DNA from: Azorhizobium oxalatiphilum
Lineage (GTDB): Bacteria > Pseudomonadota > Alphaproteobacteria > Rhizobiales > Xanthobacteraceae
Assembly: GCF_014635325.1 (NCBI RefSeq)
Contig: NZ_BMCT01000006.1
Coordinates: forward strand, 62,001-126,000
Reading direction: 5' to 3'
Length of the DNA stretch: 64,000 nt
The notes below the pieces were generated by a model that was not told the origin of the DNA, made no database searches, and worked only from the letters and a program-made list of their open reading frames with translations. The translations under genes were made by a program, and so were the position numbers. Every line of letters begins with the position of its first letter. Positions within the stretch are counted from its first letter, which is position 1. Shown here one piece after another: positions 1 through 8,641 of the stretch.

Positions 1-855
1 GCGCACCTGCTCGCGGATGGCCGGCAGGCGGCCGAGGGCATCCACGATCTCCTGCACGTGCTTCTGCGCGCCCTCGCCCACCACGATCGGCAGGTTCACG
101 TAGCGCGAATCGTCCGAATAAGGCGCGATGGGCATGCCGTCGCGGGCGATGACGCGGATCTCGCCATTCACCTGCCACAGCGCATAGGCCTGCCGCTCGG
201 TGACGGCGATGTCGATACGGTCCGGATAGAGCTTGCGCACGGTGGCGCTGGCGATCCAGGGCATGGCTTCCAGCTTCTGCCGGGTGGCATCCGCATCCAC
301 GAACAGCAGCGAGGTGGTGGACTTGATGCCAGCCGCCGCCAGAATCTCCACGGGCGTCACGTGATTCTGGCCGGACAGATCCACCTGCGTGATCTTGAAG
401 CCGGCCATGTTGGCGACCACGTCGCCGAAATCCGTGGCCAGTTCCTTGGCCTCTTCCACATGGCCACCGGCCACCGTGCCCCATGCGACGAAGCCCGAGA
501 TGACCACACCGGCGATGATGCCGCCGCCATGCCGGCCGAGGCGCGAGGCCTGCAGGCGCACGGACAGGCGGTGCAGCAGCAGCACGAAGCGGCTCGGCGC
601 ACGGAAATCGGAGATGGGACGCGGCTTGTGGCGCGGCGCGGCCGGGCGGGGCCGCGCGGATTGGGTGCGGGTCGGCTGGGTATAGGTCGGCTGGGCGTAG
701 CCGTCCTCGTCCCGCTCACGCGGCTGGGCGCGCATCTCGGCGCGCTGCATATCGGCCCGCGTCGCGTCGGCCCGCGTCATGTCGGCGGGGCCGCCGCGCG
801 GGACGGTGCGTTCGCCCGGCTGCGGCCGGGTCGCGGTGCGGTCAGGATGATGCAT
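1..855 (-). CDS. ftsQ: Cell division protein FtsQ (3' truncated by window edge)
   Basis: Bitopic inner-membrane divisome protein that links FtsB/FtsL to the late division machinery. The frame is open from an ATG at 855 to the window edge, 285 codons without a stop, so the C-terminus lies outside. Residues 1-85 are a cytoplasmic Arg/Pro/Gln-rich tail (MHHPDRTATRP...). A hydrophobic segment near residues 112-125 (GIIAGVVISGFVAWGTVAG) is the membrane anchor. A POTRA domain follows at about residues 150-220 (ITQVDLSGQNHVTPVEIL, then PWIASATVRKLYPDRIDIAV), and then the start of the beta domain. It begins 8 bases after the ddl stop, the usual ddl-ftsQ order, so the two are very likely co-transcribed. 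The long N-terminal tail is typical of alphaproteobacterial FtsQ. Identification is firm. Confidence 0.93.
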   Translation of the reverse strand, partial: MHHPDRTATRPQPGERTVPRGGPADMTRADATRADMQRAEMRAQPRERDEDGYAQPTYTQPTRTQSARPRPAAPRHKPRPISDFRAPSRFVLLLHRLSVRLQASRLGRHGGGIIAGVVISGFVAWGTVAGGHVEEAKELATDFGDVVANMAGFKITQVDLSGQNHVTPVEILAAAGIKSTTSLLFVDADATRQKLEAMPWIASATVRKLYPDRIDIAVTERQAYALWQVNGEIRVIARDGMPIAPYSDDSRYVNLPIVVGEGAQKHVQEIVDALGRLPAIREQVR

Positions 856-863
856 CCCAGCCC

Positions 864-1784
864 TCAGCGATCCAGAGTCGCGTCCTCGACCATCCATCTC
901 ACAAGCTCGCCGAAGGAAATGCCCGCAAAGGCTGCCATGTCCGGCACCAGAGACGTCTCGGTCATGCCGGGCTGCGTGTTGACTTCCAGGCAGACGAGGC
1001 CGGTCCCATCGGGGGCTTCATCGTCGTATCGGAAGTCCGCACGGGAGACCCCCCGGCATCCGAGCGCACGGTGCGCTTCGAGGGACAGAATCTGCACCCG
1101 TTGGTAAATTTGAGGTAAAATGCGGGCGGGCAGAACGTGTCTTGAACCACCAACCGCGTATTTGGATTCGTAATCGTAAAAAGCGTGGGTCGCTTCCACC
1201 TCGATCACGTCCAGTGCCCGGTCGCCCATGACGCCGCAGGTCAGCTCGAAACCACGGATGAAGGGCTCGGCCAGCAGGGTTTCACCGAAGGACCAGTCCT
1301 CGCGATACAGTTCCTGCGGCGGATGGGCCTGATCTTCCTTGACGATGAACACGCCGACGCTGGAGCCGCCCGCATTGGGTTTCAGCACGTAAGGCGGCTT
1401 CAGCACATGGCCGGCGGCGGCTTCCTTGCGGGTGACGATGCGCCCGCCGGGCACGGGGATACCGGAGGCGGCCAGCACCATCTTGGCCTTGACCTTGTCC
1501 ATGGCCAGCGCCGAGGCCAGCACGCCGGAATGGGAATAGGGAATGCGCAGGATCTCGAGGATGCCCTGCACGGTGCCGTCCTCGCCGGGGCAGCCGTGCA
1601 GTACGTTGAGCGCCGCATCGGGCTTGAGGCGGGCGAGCACTTCGGCGACGTCGCGGCCCACATCCACGCGGGTGACGCGATAGCCCTCGCCTTCCAGCGC
1701 GGCGGCGCAGGCAGCTCCCGAGCGCAGCGAGACCTCCCGCTCCGGGGACCATCCGCCCATCAGCACCGCAACGTGTTTCGCCAT
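864..1784 (-). CDS. ddl: D-alanine--D-alanine ligase
   Basis: ATP-grasp ligase that makes D-Ala-D-Ala for the peptidoglycan stem peptide in the cytoplasm. The 306-residue product starts MAKHVAVLMGGWSPEREVSL. It has the HGCPGEDG substrate loop near residue 64, the ATP-grasp glycine loop GGSSVGV near 145, and the C-terminal metal/substrate motif EVNTQPGMTETSLVP near 270. Length is normal for DdlB. An in-frame upstream extension to 2000 is open but reads as non-conserved low-complexity sequence. ATG 1784 is preceded by CAGGAG at good spacing, so it is preferred. It lies directly upstream of ftsQ. In most relatives murB would be immediately upstream; here a gene on the opposite strand intervenes. 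Confidence 0.95.
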   Translation of the reverse strand: MAKHVAVLMGGWSPEREVSLRSGAACAAALEGEGYRVTRVDVGRDVAEVLARLKPDAALNVLHGCPGEDGTVQGILEILRIPYSHSGVLASALAMDKVKAKMVLAASGIPVPGGRIVTRKEAAAGHVLKPPYVLKPNAGGSSVGVFIVKEDQAHPPQELYREDWSFGETLLAEPFIRGFELTCGVMGDRALDVIEVEATHAFYDYESKYAVGGSRHVLPARILPQIYQRVQILSLEAHRALGCRGVSRADFRYDDEAPDGTGLVCLEVNTQPGMTETSLVPDMAAFAGISFGELVRWMVEDATLDR

Positions 1785-2096
1785 TTCGCCCGAACTCCTG
1801 AAACCCGCGCCGCTCCCGGCGTGCGCGGTCGCGCGCCCGAAGCGGCACGGCATCCGCACAGTTAACCGGGCGGCGGTGTGTAATTTCCTAAGGGCGCGGG
1901 AGTTGGGCGGGCGGCGCAGGGCTGTGGGCCTCTCGCGCGGGAGCGTGAAACAGCGCAGGCCATGAAACGCACCATGCGCGAAGTCCGGCACATCCGTCAC
2001 ATGACCTATCGTCAGGACGCCGGATTGAGCATAGATTTCGGCCGTTCAGGTTTTGCACAGATCAGATCATGCAGTCCGGCTTGGGGGGAGCTGCTC
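1785..2096. promoter_or_regulatory. Divergent intergenic region, ddl / DUF2235 gene
   Basis: About 310 bases separate the divergent starts of ddl and the DUF2235 hydrolase gene, so both promoters should lie here. The open frames that extend into it from each side show no conserved protein sequence. A GGGGGGAG ribosome-binding site at 2083-2090 serves the plus-strand gene and CAGGAG serves ddl. I could not assign -35/-10 elements with confidence, and I see no RNA gene or repeat. Confidence 0.5.
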
Positions 2097-3233
2097 ATGA
2101 AACGCATCGTGGTGTGCCTCGACGGCACATGGAATGCCGCCGACAGCGGCAAGGCGGAAACCAACGTGGCCCGCATCGCCCGCGCCGTGCGGGCGCGGCC
2201 GCCCGGAAAGGCGCCGCAGACGGTGCTCTATCTGCGCGGCGTCGGCTCCTCGGGCGGATTTTTCCAAAGGCTGACCGATGGCGCCATCGGCTCGGGCGTG
2301 GATGACAACATCCGCTCCGCCTACATGTTCATCGCCCAGAATTACGCGCCCGCGGACGACGACTCGCCCGCCGACGAGATCTATCTGTTCGGCTTCTCGC
2401 GGGGGGCCTACACGGCGCGCAGCCTCGGCGGGCTGATCCGCTGGGCGGGCCTGCTGAAGCGCCAGCACCTCGACAAGGTGGACCAGGCCTGGAACTACTA
2501 CCGCTCCGAGGAGCGCAAGATGGGAGCGCTGGCCTTCGCCAAACGCTTCGACGCCGCGCATCCGGAGAACGTCAGCCATACCGACGTCAGCATCGAATTC
2601 ATGGGCGTCTGGGACACCGTGGGCGCGCTGGGCATCCCCAAGCTGTCGCTCTTCGGGGGCTCGCAGGAGAAGTACCAGTTCCACGACACCACCCCCTCGG
2701 CCATCGTGAAGCGCGCCTGCCACGCCATGGCGGTGGACGAGTTTCGCGACGAGTTCGTGCCGACCTACTGGACCGGAGCGACGCCGGAAGGGGCCGAGAT
2801 CACCCAGATGTGGTTCGCCGGTGCGCATTCCGACGTGGGGGGCGGCTATGACGATGGTGTGCTCGCCCACATTCCGCTGCGCTGGATGGCCGAAGAGGCC
2901 GCCAAGCGCGGGCTGGAGCTGGACTGGACCGTCCTGCCGCCGCAGGACATGCTGAACGACTGCGCCGACCAGCACGAATCCCGCGAGGGCTGGTCACTGA
3001 AGGACCTCAACTCCCCCACCTTCCGCAAGGTGTGTGACTATACGTTCGAGGTTGCGGGGCAGGAGAGGCTCAGAGGACCCGAGGACGCCGCCGGCAATCC
3101 CGTGAATGCCATCGGGGAAGAACTCCATCCCACGCTCAAGGCGCGAATCGGGAAGGACATCCAGATCCGGTGGCAAAAGGCGAAGGGCGGCAGCTTCAAG
3201 CGGGCCTATGAGCCGCGAAACATCAAGCGGTAG
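2097..3233 (+). CDS. DUF2235 (Tle1-like) alpha/beta hydrolase
   Basis: Predicted lipase/esterase-type alpha/beta hydrolase of the DUF2235 family, whose characterised members include Tle1 phospholipase effectors of type VI secretion. The 378-residue product starts MKRIVVCLDGTWNA, the usual N-terminal strand. The nucleophile elbow GFSRGAYTAR puts Ser at about residue 101. Further family motifs are MGVWDTVGALG (near 175) and WFAGAHSDVGGGY (near 240), which carry the other conserved Asp/His positions. No signal peptide or membrane helix is seen. ATG 2097 has a strong GGGGGGAG site; the longer open frame from 1962 is not family-like. No type VI genes are nearby, so an effector role is not supported. 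It splits murB from ddl on the opposite strand and looks like an insertion into the dcw cluster. Confidence 0.85.
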   Translation: MKRIVVCLDGTWNAADSGKAETNVARIARAVRARPPGKAPQTVLYLRGVGSSGGFFQRLTDGAIGSGVDDNIRSAYMFIAQNYAPADDDSPADEIYLFGFSRGAYTARSLGGLIRWAGLLKRQHLDKVDQAWNYYRSEERKMGALAFAKRFDAAHPENVSHTDVSIEFMGVWDTVGALGIPKLSLFGGSQEKYQFHDTTPSAIVKRACHAMAVDEFRDEFVPTYWTGATPEGAEITQMWFAGAHSDVGGGYDDGVLAHIPLRWMAEEAAKRGLELDWTVLPPQDMLNDCADQHESREGWSLKDLNSPTFRKVCDYTFEVAGQERLRGPEDAAGNPVNAIGEELHPTLKARIGKDIQIRWQKAKGGSFKRAYEPRNIKR

Positions 3234-3251
3234 GGGAAGCGTCCCCGCCCC

Positions 3252-4178
3252 TCAGGCCGCCAACCCGATCCGCTTGATCTCCCACTCCAGCGTAACGCCG
3301 CTGGTTTCCAGCACCCGGCGGCGGACCTCCTCGCCGAGGCCCTCGATTTCGGCGGCGGTGGCGCCGCCGAGATTGATCAGGAAATTGGTGTGCAGCTCGG
3401 ATACCTGCGCCTTGCCCATCACAAGGCCCCGGCAGCCGGCCGCATCCACCAGCTGCCACGCCTTGTGACCATCGGGATTCTTGAAGGTGGAGCCGCCGGT
3501 GCGGCTCTTGACCGGCTGGGTCGCCTCGCGGGACGCCGTGATGCGGGCCATCTCGGCCTGGATCTCGGCCACGTCGCCCGGCGTGCCCCGGAAGGTCGCC
3601 TGCGTGAAGATCACGTCGTCGGGCACCGCGCTGTGGCGATAGGTGAAGCCCATGTCGGCCAGCGACAGGTCAAGGATACGGCCGTTGCGGTCCACGCCAC
3701 GGGCGCCGACCAGAACATCCTTCACCTCGCCGCCATAGGCGCCGCCATTCATGCGCAGCGCGCCGCCGATGGCGCCGGGGATGCCGCGCAGGAACGCCAG
3801 ACCCGCCAGCCCCGCCTCGCCCGCCACGCGGGCCACCTTCACATCCGCAGCGCCCGCGCCGGCGGTGATGATCTCGCCCTCCTGCGCGATGTCGGAAAAG
3901 GCCCGGCCGAGGCGGATCACCACCCCCGGCAGGCCGCCGTCACGCACGATGAGATTGGAGCCGAGCCCGATCACCGTCACCGGCAGATCGGCGGGAAGCC
4001 CGGCCAGCGCATAGGCCAGATCCGCCTCGTCGGCGGGCTCGAACAGCACCTGCGCCGGGCCGCCGACGCGGAACCACGTCATGCCCGCCAGCGGCGCATT
4101 GGCCTTCAGTGACCCGCGCAGTTCAGGCAGGCGGGTGGCAAGGTCGGGCACGAGATCGGGGAAGGCGGGCGCAGTCAT
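3252..4178 (-). CDS. murB: UDP-N-acetylmuramate dehydrogenase
   Basis: FAD/NADPH enzyme that reduces UDP-GlcNAc-enolpyruvate to UDP-MurNAc in the cytoplasm. Visible motifs in order: [15 protein letters not shown] near residue 33; the FAD-binding segment [12 protein letters not shown] near 70; [21 protein letters not shown] near 130; [15 protein letters not shown] near 180; TGGSTFKNP near 225 with the catalytic Ser proton donor; and LEWEIKRIG at the C-terminus with the conserved Glu. The 308-residue length and lack of a long insertion fit type II MurB. The chosen ATG gives MTAPAFPDL; a longer frame to 4214 adds only basic residues. It converges on the DUF2235 gene, whose stop is 18 bases from its own. 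Confidence 0.95.
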   Translation of the reverse strand: MTAPAFPDLVPDLATRLPELRGSLKANAPLAGMTWFRVGGPAQVLFEPADEADLAYALAGLPADLPVTVIGLGSNLIVRDGGLPGVVIRLGRAFSDIAQEGEIITAGAGAADVKVARVAGEAGLAGLAFLRGIPGAIGGALRMNGGAYGGEVKDVLVGARGVDRNGRILDLSLADMGFTYRHSAVPDDVIFTQATFRGTPGDVAEIQAEMARITASREATQPVKSRTGGSTFKNPDGHKAWQLVDAAGCRGLVMGKAQVSELHTNFLINLGGATAAEIEGLGEEVRRRVLETSGVTLEWEIKRIGLAA

Positions 4179-4235
4179 GGGCCGGGCTTTAGCGCTTCGG
4201 CGACGCGCGGACAATGCGGGGCGTCCGCAGGTCCC

Positions 4236-5123
4236 TCAGAGCACCACCACGCCCTTGTGCTTGGCCTCGGCCTCGGGCTCCACGTGAATGGTGATGACGG
4301 TATCCTCCATCTCCGTCTCCAGCGCATTCTCGATGCGGTCGCAGATGGCGTGGGCGGCGGCAACCGTCATGTCGCCGGGCACCACCAGATGGAACTCCAC
4401 GAAGGTCATGCGCCCGGCATGGCGGGTGCGCAGATCATGCGCCTCGATGGCTCCGGCGGCGTGGGTGGAGACCAGCTCGCGGATACGCGCCACCACGTCG
4501 GGCGGCGGAGCAGCATCCATGAGGCCACCCACGCTCTCGCGCATCAGGCCCCAGCCGGTCCAGAGGATGTTCAGCGCCACGAGGCCCGCCAGAAGCGGAT
4601 CGAGCTGCGGCCAGCCGGTGACGGGGACCAGCACGAAGCCCGCCAGCACGCCGATGGAGGTGATGACATCGGTCATCAAATGCTTGCCGTCCGCCACCAG
4701 CGCCGGGGAGCGCCAGGCCCTGCCGACCCGCAGCAGGACCATGCACCAGAGCGCGTTGATGACGGTGGCCGCACCATTGAGCAGCATGCCGTTCAGCGGC
4801 TGGTCGGGGAAGCGCGGGTCGAGGAAGCCGTAATAGGCCTCGCGCAGGATGGACAGCGCGGCGAGGACGATCAGCACGCCTTCCAGCACGGCGGAAAAGT
4901 ATTCCGCCTTGTGGTGGCCGTACTGGTGGTTGTCGTCGGCGGGCCGGCCGGAAATCCGCAGCGCGATGAAGGCGGCGAGTGCGGCGGCCACGTTGATGAT
5001 GCTCTCAAGCGCATCGGACAGAAGGGCGATGGAGCCAGTGACCCAATAGGCCGCGCCCTTCAGGCCCAGCACGATGAGCCCGATCAGAACGCTTGCGGCT
5101 GCCACCTGTAGGTTGCGGCTCAT
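4236..5123 (-). CDS. Cation diffusion facilitator (CDF) metal exporter
   Basis: Predicted Zn2+/Fe2+/Co2+ : H+ antiporter of the CDF family in the inner membrane. The 295-residue product has six predicted membrane segments. The metal-site motif SDALES in TM2 (near residue 36) is followed by the cytosolic NHQYGHHKAEYFSAVLEG region (near 65), and DGKHLMTDVITSIGV in TM5 (near 145) supplies the second half of the site. A C-terminal cytosolic domain (residues about 205-290) has the ferredoxin-like CDF fold and a late His/Glu-rich segment (HVEPEAEAKHKG). Metal specificity cannot be fixed from sequence alone. It starts 57 bases upstream of murB on the same strand and could share transcripts with it, but no functional link to wall synthesis is expected. 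Confidence 0.9.
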   Translation of the reverse strand: MSRNLQVAAASVLIGLIVLGLKGAAYWVTGSIALLSDALESIINVAAALAAFIALRISGRPADDNHQYGHHKAEYFSAVLEGVLIVLAALSILREAYYGFLDPRFPDQPLNGMLLNGAATVINALWCMVLLRVGRAWRSPALVADGKHLMTDVITSIGVLAGFVLVPVTGWPQLDPLLAGLVALNILWTGWGLMRESVGGLMDAAPPPDVVARIRELVSTHAAGAIEAHDLRTRHAGRMTFVEFHLVVPGDMTVAAAHAICDRIENALETEMEDTVITIHVEPEAEAKHKGVVVL

Positions 5124-5249
5124 GAAGCGTCCCCGGAGGCTGGTATCGGTAGATGCGGGATGCCTAACGTTTCACGTTCGCAGACGCAACAGCACGGGGC
5201 GCAGGCGGCCTGTGCTTAACGGGCAAAGCTCAAGGCCGGGGCCGCGCCC

Positions 5250-6359
5250 TCACAGACCGCCGATCCGGTTGATGAGCTTGATCAGCTCTCCCTGCCGCCG
5301 GACGTCGGTCTTCTGGAAGATGGACTTGAGGTGGTGGCGGGCGGTGCCGATGGAAATCTCCAGATTTTCGGACACCTCCGACAGATCCATCCCCGCCCCC
5401 AGCTTCATTGCCAGACGCACCTCGGCCGGCGTAAGCCCGAACAGCGCCTTGAGCTTCTGCGGATCCACGCCGGCCGAACTGCCGAGGTCGTTGACCACGA
5501 TGAGGGCGCGGGCACCGCCCAGAATGTCGGTGAGGCCGGCGACGATGGGCAGCCCCGAGACGACGATGGCCTTCTCGCCCGGGCGCTCGATGACGGTCCA
5601 GTCCTGCTGCCCCTTGGCCGCAAGGTCCCGAAAGGGCGCGATCATGCGGGCGATGAGTTTCTGCAGGCCCCGGTCATTGGCGGGATGGCGCGCCTTGAGA
5701 CGCCCGTGCACCACGTCCAGATCCACGCCGAGAAAGGGCTCCGTGCGCGGATTGAACTTCAGCACCCGCCCCGTGCCATCGAGCATGATGGCGGCCCGGT
5801 CCATGCCTTCCATGGCATCGAGGGCCGCCTCGCCCTGTTTCAGGGCGAACAGTTCCACCAGCGACAGCACGCGGGTGATGTGCGGCCGCAGCAGCCGCAG
5901 CGGCTCCATCTCCGCATGGGAGAGCGGCCCCTGCACGTCATTCCGCAGCAGCACCAGCCCGTACTGCCTGTCATCCTTGCCGACGCCCATGGCGCCCCAC
6001 CAGGGCAGGTCCCAGGGCCGCAGCCATTCATTGTGATAGGCGCTGCGGCGGCGTTCGCTCTCGGTGGAGATGTCATGCTCCACCAGCATGGTGCGCCCCT
6101 CTCGGAAGGCGGGCCACGCGCGCGCGCCGCGCAGATCGCGCTGGTACCAGCCGGAGGTGACGAAATCCTGGATCGGATCGACAAGGCCGGGCGACACCGG
6201 CTGGGCGATGAGCGTCCGGCTGCCGTCGCTGGAGGCGAGGCAGGCGCCCACGGCGTTCATGGACCGCGCCATGTCGTCAAGGATCCGGGGCCATGCATCC
6301 GGCTCCAGAACGGCATCGTACAGTCGATCGAGAAAGAACTCAGGCCCCGAATTGTGCAT
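5250..6359 (-). CDS. LuxR-family transcriptional regulator
   Basis: DNA-binding regulator of 369 residues. The C-terminal LuxR-type helix-turn-helix spans about residues 300-366 (LTPAEVRLAMKLGAGMDL, then the recognition helix region EISIGTARHHLKSIFQKTD). The N-terminal 280 residues form a sensor region with no receiver Asp pattern. It resembles the PAS/GAF-like N-terminus of LuxR proteins that begin with FLDRLYDAVLEPDAWP-type sequence. The ligand is unknown and no autoinducer synthase is in the window. The start follows an AT-rich stretch (6360-6430) that is the likely promoter. It sits in the accessory block that separates murC from murB. Confidence 0.85.
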   Translation of the reverse strand: MHNSGPEFFLDRLYDAVLEPDAWPRILDDMARSMNAVGACLASSDGSRTLIAQPVSPGLVDPIQDFVTSGWYQRDLRGARAWPAFREGRTMLVEHDISTESERRRSAYHNEWLRPWDLPWWGAMGVGKDDRQYGLVLLRNDVQGPLSHAEMEPLRLLRPHITRVLSLVELFALKQGEAALDAMEGMDRAAIMLDGTGRVLKFNPRTEPFLGVDLDVVHGRLKARHPANDRGLQKLIARMIAPFRDLAAKGQQDWTVIERPGEKAIVVSGLPIVAGLTDILGGARALIVVNDLGSSAGVDPQKLKALFGLTPAEVRLAMKLGAGMDLSEVSENLEISIGTARHHLKSIFQKTDVRRQGELIKLINRIGGL

Positions 6360-6527
6360 CTTTCAGAAATTTCTGAAATAAACCGTATGCTATGCTTATT
6401 TAATTGTCACAAATATTGCTGCATAAGTCCAGACTTCGGGCACCTAGACTAATGGATCGTCCGGATTTTCGCGAACGTCGGCGCGGTGCCGGACGCAGTT
6501 GGCCTGTGGTTGCTTAACCGGCAAAGC

Positions 6528-6881
6528 TTAGGGTTCGGCAGCAAACCGGACGAGGATCTGGTCGACGGCGTGTTCAAGCGCATCGAGCTGCTGGGCATAG
6601 ATGTCCCACAAGATCGCTACATCGACGCGATTGTAGACATGCCGGAGGTGATTGCCGAGATCGGCGATCCGCCGCCACGGCACGTCCGGTGCAACCTCCT
6701 GCTTCCATGCCTCCGGCACATGCCGGGAGGCTTCGCTCAGGATTTCGAGGAACCGCTCATAGGCTGCGCGGACCATCCGATCCGCCACCAGAATGTCAGG
6801 GGAGCGGCCTTCAAGAAGAGCGCGGATATCCTCGATGCTCTGCTTCATGTCACGAACACGAAAAATTTCGCGCTCGCCCAT
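6528..6881 (-). CDS. HepT-like HEPN-domain toxin (DUF86)
   Basis: Predicted HEPN ribonuclease toxin of the HepT/MntA type II (or VII) toxin-antitoxin class. The 117-residue all-helical protein carries the region RRIADLGNHLRHVYNRVD near residues 69-86, which corresponds to the HEPN R-x4-6-H-x-Y motif. His and Tyr are present, but the position usually held by the first Arg reads Gly (LGNHLRH), a variant I recall in part of the DUF86 family. The Tyr is the residue adenylylated by MntA in the characterised Shewanella system. The start overlaps the stop of the MNT gene upstream (ATGA), the standard arrangement, so translation is coupled. Confidence 0.87.
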   Translation of the reverse strand: MGEREIFRVRDMKQSIEDIRALLEGRSPDILVADRMVRAAYERFLEILSEASRHVPEAWKQEVAPDVPWRRIADLGNHLRHVYNRVDVAILWDIYAQQLDALEHAVDQILVRFAAEP

Positions 6882-7183
6882 CAGAACACCTCGATCCCGT
6901 CCCGCGCCAATGTGCGCCGGAAGCTGTCGTCGAGGCTGCGGCGCATGAAGATGTTGGCGGAAAGGCCCACCTTGTCTTCGATCTGGTGTGCAACGCCGAC
7001 CAGATCAATCAGCGAAAACCGCGAATTGGGCTCGACCTCGATAGCCACATCCACGTCGCTGTCGGGCCGATGGTCGCCACGGGCGCGGGAGCCGAACAGG
7101 GCGAGCCCGGTCACGCCTTCGGCGCGCAGCTGCGGCTCAAGGGCGATGAGAGCGTCGATCAGTTCGCTGCGCGAAAGGGACAT
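6881..7183 (-). CDS. MntA-like minimal nucleotidyltransferase antitoxin
   Basis: Predicted antitoxin that neutralises the downstream HEPN toxin by adenylylation. The 100-residue protein has the nucleotidyltransferase signature GSRARGDHRPDSDVDVAIE near residues 32-50, matching GS-x10-DxD with both metal-binding Asp residues. The rest follows the MNT fold. ATG 7183 (MSLSRSELI) is preferred over an in-frame start at 7201; a purine-poor leader makes the choice moderately certain. It begins 45 bases after the murC stop on the same strand, so read-through from the wall-synthesis operon is possible. Confidence 0.87.
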   Translation of the reverse strand: MSLSRSELIDALIALEPQLRAEGVTGLALFGSRARGDHRPDSDVDVAIEVEPNSRFSLIDLVGVAHQIEDKVGLSANIFMRRSLDDSFRRTLARDGIEVF

Positions 7184-7228
7184 GGGCGGATCATAACACA
7201 ATCCGCCCCCGTCCCGCCCCGAGCGCCC

Positions 7229-8635
7229 TCAGTGGTCGAGCTTCTCCAGTTCGCCCGGCAGGGCATAGGCCCATTGCGAGATGGTGCCGGCGCCGAGGCA
7301 GACCACATAGTCGCCGTCCTTCGCCAGCTTCGAGACGATGCCCGCCAGCGCCTCCGGCCCTTCAAGCGCCGTCACCGAGCGATGGCCGCGGGCGCGAAGA
7401 CCCTGCACCAGATGCTCGCTGTCGGCGCCCGCGATGGGCGCCTCGCCCGCCGCATAGACCGGGGCCACGATCACATGGTCGGCGTCGTTGAAGCAGGTGC
7501 AGAATTCGTCGAACAGCGAAGCCAGCCGGCTGTAGCGGTGCGGCTGCACCACGGCGATGACCTGCTTGTCGGTCGCCGCGCGGGCGGCACGCAGCACGGC
7601 GGCGATCTCCACCGGATGGTGGCCGTAATCGTCGAAGATCACCGCGCCGTTCCACTCGCCGGTGCGGGTGAAGCGCCGCTTCACACCGCCGAAGCCGCCG
7701 ATGGCTTCGATGATGCGGTCATCCGTCACCCGCAGTTCGCGCGCCACCGCGATGGCGGCGGTGGCGTTCAGCGCATTGTGCTTGCCCGGCATGGGCAGCT
7801 TCAGGCCGTCGATGCGGTGCTCGGCAGTGCCGGCGCGATCGCGGAACACCACGCCGAAGCGGGTGATACCGCCGCGCAAGTCCACATCCACCAGCCGCAC
7901 GTCCGCCTGCGGGTTCTCGCCATAGGTGATGATGCGCCGGTCCTCGATGCGGCCGACGAGGGCCTGCACCACCGGGTGGTCGATGCACATCACCGCGAAG
8001 CCGTAGAAGGGCAGGTTCTCGATGAAGGTGCGGAAGGCCTCCTGCACCTTGTCGAAGGTCTTGAAGTGGTCGAGATGCTCGGGATCGATATTGGTGACGA
8101 TGGCCACTTCCGCCGGCAGCTTCAGGAAGGTGCCGTCGCTCTCGTCCGCCTCCACCACCATCCAGTCGCCGCCGCCGAGGCGGGCGTTGGTGCCATAGGC
8201 ATTGATGATGCCGCCATTGATGACGGTGGGGTCGAAGCCGCCCTTGTCCAGCAGGGTCGCCACCAGCGAGGTGGTGGTGGTCTTGCCATGGGTGCCGGCG
8301 ATGGCGACGCAGCTCTTCAGCCGCATCAATTCCGCCAGCATCTCGGCCCGGCGCACCACCGGCAGGCGCTTGGCACGGGCGGCCAGAAGCTCGGGATTGT
8401 CGCGCTTGATGGCGGAGGAGACCACCACCACCTCGGCGCCCTCGATATTCCCGGCCTTGTGGCCCACGGTCACGGCGATGCCGTTGTCGCGCAGGCGCTT
8501 CACATTGGCGCTCTCGGACACGTCCGAGCCCTGCACGGTGTAGCCGAGATTGTTCAGCACCTCCGCGATGCCGCTCATGCCGATGCCGCCGATGCCGACG
8601 AAATGAATGGAGCCGAGGGCCTCGGGGAGCTTCAT
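7229..8635 (-). CDS. murC: UDP-N-acetylmuramate--L-alanine ligase
   Basis: Mur ligase that adds L-Ala to UDP-MurNAc with ATP in the cytoplasm. The 468-residue product begins with the Rossmann-like domain motif [16 protein letters not shown] (residues 12-27). The ATP loop [11 protein letters not shown] is at about 114-124, and [12 protein letters not shown] near 170 and [10 protein letters not shown] near 195 follow. [15 protein letters not shown] near 340 marks the C-terminal domain. Length and motif order are standard. It starts 6 bases after the murG stop and is translationally close-coupled with it. Downstream, the HEPN/MNT pair replaces the murB gene normally expected here. Confidence 0.97.
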   Translation of the reverse strand: MKLPEALGSIHFVGIGGIGMSGIAEVLNNLGYTVQGSDVSESANVKRLRDNGIAVTVGHKAGNIEGAEVVVVSSAIKRDNPELLAARAKRLPVVRRAEMLAELMRLKSCVAIAGTHGKTTTTSLVATLLDKGGFDPTVINGGIINAYGTNARLGGGDWMVVEADESDGTFLKLPAEVAIVTNIDPEHLDHFKTFDKVQEAFRTFIENLPFYGFAVMCIDHPVVQALVGRIEDRRIITYGENPQADVRLVDVDLRGGITRFGVVFRDRAGTAEHRIDGLKLPMPGKHNALNATAAIAVARELRVTDDRIIEAIGGFGGVKRRFTRTGEWNGAVIFDDYGHHPVEIAAVLRAARAATDKQVIAVVQPHRYSRLASLFDEFCTCFNDADHVIVAPVYAAGEAPIAGADSEHLVQGLRARGHRSVTALEGPEALAGIVSKLAKDGDYVVCLGAGTISQWAYALPGELEKLDH

Positions 8636-8641
8636 CGCAAT

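Noticed and set aside
2097-3233. Type VI secretion effector locus
   Set aside because: Only the Tle1-like hydrolase is present; no VgrG, PAAR, Hcp or immunity gene was seen.
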